A model generated the notes under the pieces. The model made no database searches. It was not told where the DNA came from and worked only from the letters and a program-made list of their open reading frames with translations. Made by a program: the position numbers and the translations under genes. Shown piece after piece: positions 1 to 6,935 of a DNA stretch of 10,883 bases. The stretch comes from Spongospora subterranea (taxonomy: Eukaryota; Endomyxa; Phytomyxea; Plasmodiophorida; Plasmodiophoridae), in assembly GCA_900404475.1 (NCBI GenBank), contig OUQQ01000657.1, positions 1,600-12,482 of the forward strand, given 5' to 3'. Positions within the stretch are counted from its first letter, which is position 1, and every line of letters starts with the position of its first letter.

Positions 1-618
1 ATACATGGGTAAAGACGATTCCGAATCGCTTAAACCAATCAATGAGTCCATGAACTGTAACATAATGATCGGTTGATTTGCAGGGGATCAACTCGATAAA
101 TTGACTTAGATCGTCTTTTTTCGGTACTTTTGCTATGAATAAAAAATCGTAGTGGATTACCTGGTTAGGTCTGGATGCATGGATTGCATGGCTCAAGGTC
201 TTGGAACAACTTTTCCACGTTGGCGAACACAGTGGATACAGCGCCGAACTACGCTTGAAACGAATTCCTTCATGTCTTTTCACCAGAAGCACGATTAGAT
301 AAGAATGCTGAAGTTCCGTTAACTCCAGATGCAATAAACGAGCTGACATGCGAGCTGATGGACGCATGCGATCGTATTCATCAAAATGTCGAGTCTAATG
401 TAACGATTCAGCGTCAACAATCACATAAGACACAATCCAAACGCCGACAAGTTATTCCTATCAGTTTCAGTCTAAACAAATCTGTTAAAAGTCATAATTG
501 ATTTCAGACGCACTACAACCCTTCAGTGTCAAAATACACATTCACTCTAACTACCGACCTGCGGCAGCCAGCGTCCGCTTCATCAGTTCGACGATCTGAA
601 GGCTGTCCCGTAAAGTGA
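1..618 (+). CDS. 3' end of an unrecognised spliced gene
   Basis: This is the C-terminal part of a plus-strand gene that probably enters from the left edge; an ATG at 5 is in frame but cannot be shown to be the start. Phase-consistent exons are about 2-56, 169-231, 287-450 and 508-618, with stop TGA at 616-618. The introns are 232-286 (55 nt), 451-507 (57 nt) and 57-168 (112 nt). The 112 nt intron is about twice the local norm and may hide a tiny exon. The encoded stretch is helical-looking and charged, with a segment reading AWIAWLKVLEQLFHVGEH and then a Leu/Glu/Asp-rich part around 300-400. The tail is basic and Ser/Thr-rich. I recognise no family. The stop lies 111 bp before the VPS28 start, which fits a compact genome. 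The exon pair 169-231 and 287-450 is the best-supported part. Confidence 0.5.
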
Positions 619-711
619 TGTGGGAAGAGTGAACATGACCCTTGCTTGCGCAGGGGCACACACACAATAGCCGTGGGCCAGGCAGGCCACACTCACTCAC
701 AGTGTCACAGG

Positions 712-725
712 GATCATAAATGATC
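712..725. repeat. Short inverted repeat beside the VPS28 start
   Basis: GATCAT and ATGATC flank a two-base AA spacer, ending 4 bp before the VPS28 ATG at 730. It could be a binding site or a small hairpin in the 5' leader. With six-base arms, chance is a fair explanation. Confidence 0.25.
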
Positions 726-729
726 GCTA

Positions 730-1683
730 ATGGCCGACCAGAACGTCGAGGTCAAATTGGCCACATCGAGGGACGAACGATCCAGGTCGGTCGGTTTTGC
801 GATATGGCCATAAACCCGCTCCGTGAACATACGTAAATAGAACTGAGAATTTAGCGGATTTATATGCCATTATTGTGACGACGGAACATCTTGAATCGGC
901 TTATGTACGTGATGCAGTATCTGCAGCTGAATATGCTCCTGCATGCGCAAAACTTATTGCACAATTCAAAACTGTCAAAGTCCGTTTTTATTCAACACGT
1001 TTTCCCATGTCTTCGGGATTTTCACCTGTAAAATTAGGACGCCGTCTACGATTTTGAGCCAGATACAGAAGCATTCATGGCGTATGTCTTGTTTTACATT
1101 CATAACGTATGTGTTGACGTTTATTGCAGACGATATGCTATGCAATGCCCTGCTGCATATAAGCGATTGATTATTGCAGGCGTTCCCGCCACAGTTCAAC
1201 ATGGTGATGTTTCAAGCAAAGCACAGCGTCCTCATGAGTTATATGTACGTCGGTGTCATGAGGGATGCAGCAGATTAATTTACCGAATCAGGTCGCGGAA
1301 ACAGTTCAGCATTTTATTACGACCATGGACTCGCTCAAGTTAGAAATGTATGCGGTTGATGAGATCTACCCGCACCTGAATGATTTGATGGACAGTCTAA
1401 ACAAGGTCCGTTAACTTATCAATTCTCGACTTAGTTCTGGGACATCATATTGAGCTTCAGGTTACTCTAGTTCTCCCTGACCATATTTCAAAAGTCAAGG
1501 TAGATTATCGCTGGCTTTCCAATCATCTGCTCCAATAGATACATTTTGCAGGTCATGTCGTGGTTGGGAATACTAAACCAGATGCGGGCTAGCGATGAGC
1601 TCAGCACAGATCAGGCCAGACAGTGTATATTCGATCTAGAACAGAGCTACCAGGCATTTGTCGCCCTACTAAATAACCAGTAA
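730..1683 (+). CDS. VPS28: VPS28, ESCRT-I subunit (complete, seven exons)
   Basis: VPS28 is a cytosolic subunit of ESCRT-I, which sorts ubiquitinated cargo into multivesicular endosomes. Its N-terminal part packs with the TSG101/Vps23 core and its C-terminal helical domain contacts ESCRT-II. Exons: 730-785, 841-979, 1038-1081, 1130-1208, 1274-1405, 1461-1499 and 1552-1683. Introns are 48-65 nt and all phases agree, giving 206 residues (207 if the acceptor at 1270 is used); human VPS28 has 221. Recognisable blocks in order are ENLADLYAII, ESAYVRDAVSAAEY (the family's E-x-AY-x-(R/K)D signature), AGVPATVQHG as in fungal VPS28, FITTMDSLKLEMYAVDEI, then WLGILNQMRASDEL and the C-terminal FDLEQSYQAF. 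The start is the ATG at 730 because exon 1 (EVKLATSRDER) matches the family N-terminus. Nothing looks broken. Confidence 0.93.
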
Positions 1684-2038
1684 TTATCGTCGTTGTCAGA
1701 CCCGTCACTCCGTATCGGCCCACAACATCTCTACACACATGATCCGCGTGTCTTGAATGGGTTCATCCCTCCCCCGATATTCCCCACGTCATGCCCTCGA
1801 CTGAAATCTATCCGCCCACGTTACAGTCACAGAGTAACATAGAAGAGTTCGTTTCTTCACGTGTTTGTCTGTCGTTTGGGCACCGCGATATAGAGCATGG
1901 CTTGTTTGTTCAGCTGGTCGTCACAGGTTCGGGGGTGAAATGTTTCAGTTCTAATTCCGGGGTCATGATCGATCTGACGCTCATTGTGCAATCTGCCCGA
2001 TTCCTGTGGGTTCAAAGTTTCATGGGATTGTGCAAGAA
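1684..2038. other. Intergenic region between VPS28 and the CBM18 gene
   Basis: These 355 bases follow the VPS28 stop and precede the ATG of the secreted CBM18 protein. An open frame at 1791-2042 is present but shows no recognisable family and no good splice partners, so I leave it out. A CACGTG E-box at 1858-1863 lies about 175 bp upstream of the next start. The region presumably holds the VPS28 3' UTR and the promoter of the downstream gene. I see no RNA gene. Confidence 0.5.
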
Positions 2039-3199
2039 ATGATCGCTTTCTTGATTGCGCTGTATGCCCTCTCTTGTCATTCTAGCGCCGATCTGTGCTC
2101 GAACCCCCCTAGAGCCGATTGGCGTTGTGGTCCCAGCTTCGGAAATGCCGATTGCACCGCTGGCAATTGCTGCAGCCAATATGAATGGTAGTGCTTTTGA
2201 CTTTCATTCTCATTTTATGAAACAAACTGTTTGTTTTTCAGGTGTGGGAGTACCCCCGCTCACTGCAATGAATTTTCGATGTGCCTAGAAATGGCTCAAC
2301 CAAAAACAAAAAAGTCGGTTTTCAACCTCCCGGAGAAGCAACAACAAAGCGAACCGTCCTGCAAGCAAACAGAGCCAAAAGGAAAGCGCCCACCTATCAC
2401 CATTGGTGATGTATCAAGTTTCAACTGGTGCGGAAGCCGTAAAGCCATCGCCTTGGCGTTTGAAGCCACATCTTTAGAAAGCCCGGCTATCGACTATTTG
2501 TTGTCGGATCTGTCCAGGTTGAAGATGAAAGCCACGTTCTTCTTGAGTCCATCAGGACCAAAGCAGTGCCCTACTATTCGTAAAATTTTACGATTAGGAC
2601 ATTCCATTCAGCATTGTATGCCAACCGCAGGGCCTTTAAAAGTGATTTTGAACGTGGAACAGATTCATGGAGTAACCAGGATATGACGAGTCTAACGGCT
2701 GAAGAATTCAAAATGGAGATGGAGTTTGTACCTTCATGGCTACACGATGTGTGTAATTTGGATGTGCCGATTACACAGTTCTCGCCGCCAATGGGAGAGT
2801 TCAGCCACGAGCTCACCTTGGAGGCTAACTCATATGGCTATTCTGTGATGACGTAAGATTATTGGTTATGGTCATCAATGATGGGCTCGGTCATAACCGT
2901 ATATGCCGTGCAGATGGACAGTCAATGCCAACAACGGCGTTAAAGCTGGACCAGAAGACGTTTTCGAAGGAGTGGTTCAGCAATATTGCATGTATTCTCA
3001 AAAATGGAAGTCGGCCATCATCATGCATCGTGATTCGGATTATATGTTCCCTGACGGTGAAGCTGGTATTCTTGATATTTATGCAGGATTCTTCCAGGGC
3101 TTTGAATTTATCACCACTACGGAATGCTTGGCTTCATGTATTAAAGAAGGGGAATGCATTGCTCCTGGAAACCCATGGCCAGGCGTATACAACTTATAA
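2039..3199 (+). CDS. Secreted CBM18 protein with degenerate NodB/CE4 domain
   Basis: Predicted extracellular chitin-binding protein. Exons 2039-2187, 2242-2615, 2663-2852 and 2914-3199 (introns 54, 47 and 61 nt) give 332 residues. A signal peptide covers about residues 1-17 (start ATG 2039). A CBM18 hevein-type domain follows with all eight cysteines (20, 30, 39, 44, 45, 51, 58, 64) and CCSQYEWCG at 44-52. After a Gln/Lys/Pro-rich linker, residues ~102-320 form a polysaccharide-deacetylase (NodB) fold: KATFFLSP at 146-153, GHSIQHYSWSN at 169-179, and an ECL near the C-terminus as in chitin deacetylases. Catalytic motifs are eroded: canonical TFDDGP is AFEATS (122-127), the second metal His is Asn179, and the Arg of RPPYG is replaced in FSPPMGE (214-220); the motif-5 His survives in IIMHRD. 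I infer a chitin-binding pseudoenzyme. An in-frame 45 nt intron-like segment lies inside the last exon (GTATTA donor, GCCAG acceptor), so the C-terminus could be shorter. Confidence 0.87.
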
Positions 3200-3241
3200 A
3201 AATATACGCGAACAGTAATAATAAATTTCATAATATAGCAG

Positions 3242-3742
3242 GAGTAATGCCGATCACGATCGAGAATTCCGAGTACATGATTTGCAAATAAGGTGGGCAA
3301 CAAGATCCTTGAAAGAACATTTTCCCATATCCGATAACGCGAAGACGTTCTGCATATGGGTGGGACTATCGGTATCAGTATCATTATACTGACGACTCAC
3401 AAACTCTTGCCTGCATGGGTGCATGGTTCAGCCAATGAACCAATCATCCGGCACCCCAGATTGATCACAACTGTTGCGATGGACGCGTTTCAGTTCCATC
3501 ACAGCGATCGGGTTGAAATGTACTGTAGTACATTCTCATTATGGGTCGCTTATGGGCTCAGCAAACCTGCTTCGAACATGTCCAGCGTCTGCAATTTCCA
3601 TATATTGAACAGGGTCATTCGCGCTCAAAAGCACTGGAAAAAACAACTTCAACCATCAGGTTGTGTGGTCGTTAGGACAGATTATGTTGCTGAGTTCCTT
3701 CATAGGATACCCAAGCTACTTGTAGCGGCCAGGCGGAAGTAG
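3242..3742 (+). CDS. Uncharacterised spliced gene, start not resolved
   Basis: Several segments read as protein and join in phase. Segment 3242-3292 (starting after a TAGCAG acceptor) splices over a 52 nt intron (3293-3344) to one beginning at 3345 that reads SAYGWDYRYQYHYTDD. At the other end, 3562-3659 (QTCFEHVQRLQFPYIEQG and onward) splices over a 46 nt intron (3660-3705) to 3706-3742, ending IPKLLVAARRK and stop TAG at 3740-3742. The join across about 3418-3561 is not settled; one option adds an exon ending at 3511 (HHSDR) before a 50 nt intron. No in-frame ATG is visible upstream, so the first exon may lie inside the previous gene's 3' region. A single uninterrupted frame at 3356-3742 shares the same stop and is the simpler alternative. 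No family is recognised. Confidence 0.42.
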
Positions 3743-3765
3743 GGAAAGCCTGGTAGTACACAGGC

Positions 3766-4500
3766 TTACTCAACCCATAAGAACCCGCGATCCTTTGTAT
3801 ACCATACCATACCAACCATCAGCGGCTCAAGCGTCTGAAAATTTTCAAAGGCCTTCAGAACCTGGTTTGGAAGTATTTTATTTTCACAAGGCAAAAACAT
3901 GTTTTCGGAGTTCACAACAAACCACGATGCGTTAGGCAAGAAAGTGATGCTTTTAACAAATTTCGAGATTGATGGCGCTTCGGAGCAAGGATTTTTGCGC
4001 GGATAATCGTTGACAGGAATGATTGAACTGATTGCAAAATTATCTTTGGTCACATAATTGAGCATGGTGAGCCTAAAGTGTAAACGAACGTCCACTTCCC
4101 AGCAATCCATGTATTTCAAAATCAGTCTTCCGAATTTAAGCTTTAAGGAACGGCGACCTCCTGGTTGGAGCAAGACACGATATGTTCCAAATTCCAAAAA
4201 ATGGCTCCATGCATATTTCACAATCCCAGAATGAGAAGTTGAGAACTTGATGGGTGAACGATGAGTGGCGTTGGATAGAGAGACGTCAAATAGTGCCTGT
4301 GTCAGACATTGGACGGATTCGTGACTAAAGTATGGCTCCGACAGGAAGACGCGACCGTGTTTCGTGTTAGATGTTTTATCACATTGTTGAACACGAAGAC
4401 ATCGCAAATTCTACAAAGGAAAACGAATTGAGGAATCAAAGTGATATCAGAGGCCATGTTAGAAGTTTAAGAACACATGCTGTGGCCTGTGCCTGATCAT
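3766..4500 (-). CDS. Unrecognised 222-residue protein, two exons
   Basis: Exon 2 (4410 down to 3766) is the longest uninterrupted frame in the window at 214 codons plus stop. It lacks an early Met, but a TTTGTAG acceptor sits just before it. A short exon at 4500-4477 starts with ATG, reads MIRHRPQH, and joins it in phase 0 over a 66 nt intron (4411-4476) that contains a TTCTAAC branch-point-like sequence. The protein has no signal peptide or membrane segment that I can see. It is mixed beta-like and basic, with landmarks SHSGIVKYAWSHFLEFGTYR in the first half and FGRLILKYMDCWEVDVRLHF in the middle. I recognise no family. Its stop lies 23 bp from the stop of the convergent gene at 3742, so the two transcripts probably overlap at their 3' ends. 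The short first exon is inferred. Confidence 0.55.
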
Positions 4501-4666
4501 TTATTTCTTGCTCGCTCACCTGAAGTACGAGAACAGTACGTGTACGTATTCCATTTGCCCTTCCAGGTTTTTTCGGCGCGCAATGTTACGGTGAAGAGTG
4601 TGTCAACTGTCAATATGGTCACAGCCGCACAGGCTCATACACAGACCATGATGTTACATACCATCA

Positions 4667-6512
4667 ATGTCCGAACCGTCTTCTGAAATCTTTCACAATC
4701 ATATTCTATCTAATGTATTCGTTATCGGTGCCAATATGTATGCCTGTTCTGCGATCAATGTCCCACGTATGGGTTCGCCTGAAATTGCAATTGCACAAGA
4801 CGAGCTGCACGCTGCCTGCCTTGGTCGATTACGCCGCGTTTGTCCTAGCGTTTTTTCCTGTGCAGACTTGCGCTCAAGTACTGCCCACATTCTCAAATAC
4901 GGAAATTGTTTATAAAGTCTGGGTTTGTCATAGGCGTCTCGTCTTATTAGCCGAACAATTTTCTCCACAACATCCATACCAGCGTTCACGTCAATTAACG
5001 GCGTAGAAACAGCCTGTACAAGGTATACTTTTTCGAGGTAGTCATTTGGACTCGATTTTCGAACTTTTGTTCAAGGTCCCGCTTCCAGGGATGCCCAAAA
5101 CTGGGGTCATGCAGAAGTTATATATGAAGTAGATGATGCTGGACTTTATCTCTTATCTATCGATGCCAAAGGGGCGATTCCCCGCCATGTACATGATCAT
5201 ATGGCAGAAGTGGAAATGATAACCTGTTCTGGCGTCCAGTGCCAAAATCGTGATATATGCCCCGGTCAAATTTTGATGTGGCCGAGATTAGTTGCACACG
5301 CTTATCACAATGTAAACGCCAGTCGTTCCGCCACAATTCTTTGTATCGATAAGCCCCGATTCGTACATGATGACGAACAGCTTGTCGGTCGGTTATAGTT
5401 CATATACCTAGATTATATGTCTCCAATTTTCGTAGGCGACGACGTTGAGGACACCGTTAGTATCGAAGACGCCACCACGAACGTTTGTCATAGTCCATGG
5501 GATTATCTGATGCGGGGCAAAGAAACTGCTACATTTGTTTTTGAGGGCTCTTATCCTGGTAGATAACAGTATCGTCCTGTGAATGGACTTAACTTTGTGG
5601 ATCAGGGCAAGAGATAACTTATACGGTCACTAAAACTGTATATAAAGAAGCTGGTAATCGAACCGAATCAATTCCTCAACCTTGTGGTTGATATTCCTCT
5701 AGACGCGGCTTTAGTCGCTGTTCTGGATCAAGATATGATCGTTCTTGTTAAGCATCATAGGTATATTTTACAAGTTCTGTTTAACATGGTATCATTTTTA
5801 TTGCAATCTAGTCGGGGCTGGGAGATCCCTGGTGGCAAACGTGAATCTGGTGAATCCATTCAAGATACTGCCAGACGCGAGGTATTCTTGNTTGTGGTTG
5901 ATATTCCTCTAGACGCGGCTTTAGTCGCTGTTCTGGATCAAGATATGATCGTTCTTGTTAAGCATCATAGGTATATTTTACAAGTTCTGTTTAACATGGT
6001 ATCATTTTTATTGCAATCTAGTCGGGGCTGGGAGATCCCTGGTGGCAAACGTGAATCTGGTGAATCCATTCAAGATACTGCCAGACGCGAGGTATTCTTG
6101 TCTTCTTTTTGTTATTGTCTACCAACGTGTCAATTAGATTAAAGAAGAAGCAGGTATTGACGTTCACCCCGAACTCGTTTCACTTGGACATTATGCAGCT
6201 GTCAAGTAAACAAGGCGATGTATCCTCTTTGTTCATTGATATTGATATACAATTGTATTTAGCTCGTGCACTGGCGAAAGGTTTGTAAAACAGGTGTTTT
6301 TTGCCAAAATTTTCAGAGAAACCGGTCTTCATCATCAAAACGAGATCTTAGCTGTCAAAAAGATGTTGATTGGCGATTTCATTCGCGCTGTTGAAGAACA
6401 GCCAGATTTCAGTATTCTTTGCAAAGACGATGTCGTTCATATCGTATGTTCCCTAATTAAACACTATCCATCAGATTCGTACTCTTTGAAAGATGCGGTA
6501 ATAATCTCGTAG
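4667..6512 (+). CDS. Cupin-Nudix fusion protein, interrupted by an assembly duplication
   Basis: Exons: 5076-5387, 5436-5558, 5606-5653, 5703-5760 (again at 5913-5970), 5812-5881 (again at 6022-6091), 6138-6205 and 6263-6512. Introns are 46-57 nt and phases agree when one duplicated copy is dropped. The first half is a cupin: HVHDHMAE at 5186-5209 is motif 1 (HxH plus Glu), and GQILMWPRLVAHAYHN fits motif 2 (G-x5-P...H-x3-N) with one Gly lost. After a linker comes a Nudix hydrolase domain (ALVAVLD, GWEIPGGKRESGES, REIKEEAGI) with every conserved position of G-x5-E-x7-REUxEExGU. Nudix enzymes cleave nucleoside diphosphates linked to another group; the substrate cannot be told. The 5' end is unresolved: a 16 nt exon at 5007-5022 is likely, and an in-phase path exists from ATG 4667 (4667-4877, 4918-4940). 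From 5007 on the protein is about 314 residues. Two adjacent genes remain possible. Confidence 0.78.
5682..6100. repeat. Perfect 209 bp tandem duplication around a single N
   Basis: Bases 5682-5890 and 5892-6100 are identical over 209 bp, with N at 5891 between them. The unit begins inside one intron, contains two exons and the intron between them, and ends inside the next intron. Repeating the two exons would break the reading frame, because the first copy ends in phase 0 and the second begins in phase 2. Removing one copy gives a continuous Nudix domain. The most economical reading is two overlapping contigs joined by a one-base gap, so this is an assembly artefact rather than a biological repeat. 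Confidence 0.9.
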
Positions 6513-6935
6513 GACCTTATTGTTAAGTTTTCCAAGTGTTCGCTAAGCAATGAGAGCGACTTTCAGAATTAATCAGTACAGTTTAGCTGGAAGATATGGT
6601 GCCAGTCCACGTTTGGATCTGAGTGAGTAATGTCCATGACAAAGGACCTCTTCTACTGCTTAAACCGCCGTTACGGATAATCCCTGGCAATCAATGTCAA
6701 CTAGCTGATGCTGATCGTCACGTCACTCAAAAGGCATCCATGTCGCTGTTTCGACAAACCTACCCGGCTTCATGAGCTAAGTTTTGTTTCCACGATGCAT
6801 TTGTGACCGTGTGCTTGACGCAAAAATTGTAAAATCAGACACAAGGCTGTATCGCTGTCAACGTTCATCTATAGCGATAATCATCAAGCATTACCGAAAT
6901 TAATCGCAATATTCATATAAATATACATTGAGTTA
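6513..6935. other. Convergent intergenic region with one tiny ORF
   Basis: These 423 bases lie between the stops of the cupin-Nudix gene and VPS52, so they should hold two 3' UTRs. The part next to VPS52 (about 6880-6935) is AT-rich. A 26-codon frame at 6550-6630 (MRATFRINQYSL at its start) looks protein-like but is too short to claim; it could be a stray terminal exon. I see no tRNA, repeat or other element. Confidence 0.45.

Noticed and set aside
1791..2042. 84-codon ORF between VPS28 and the CBM18 gene
   Set aside because: It has low-complexity-like composition, no family, no splice partners, and overlaps the next gene's start in another frame.
2600..2670. Apparent frameshift in the NodB domain near 2614
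   Set aside because: A 47 nt intron (2616-2662, GTATGC donor, AACAG acceptor) joins the frames in phase and restores the expected HYSWSNQDMTSLT motif region.
4729..4752. CxxxCxxC pattern suggestive of a radical SAM enzyme
   Set aside because: The frame stops 33 nt later and no other radical SAM motif is nearby.
4699..4989. Minus-strand frame reading MDVVEKIVRLIRRDAYDKPR as a ribosomal-like protein
   Set aside because: The composition is protein-like and a 54 nt intron fits, but no family could be confirmed and it conflicts with the 5' exons needed by the plus-strand cupin gene. It is kept only as an open alternative.
5684..6142. 152-codon ORF spanning the N with a repeated protein segment
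   Set aside because: It reads through introns and the contig join. It is a product of the duplication, not a gene.
5654..6316. Apparent frameshifts near 5680 and 6203 and a 32 nt intron at 6285-6316 in the Nudix gene
   Set aside because: Introns 5654-5702 (49 nt) and 6206-6262 (57 nt) remove both shifts, and the segment 6263-6316 is then continuous coding sequence.
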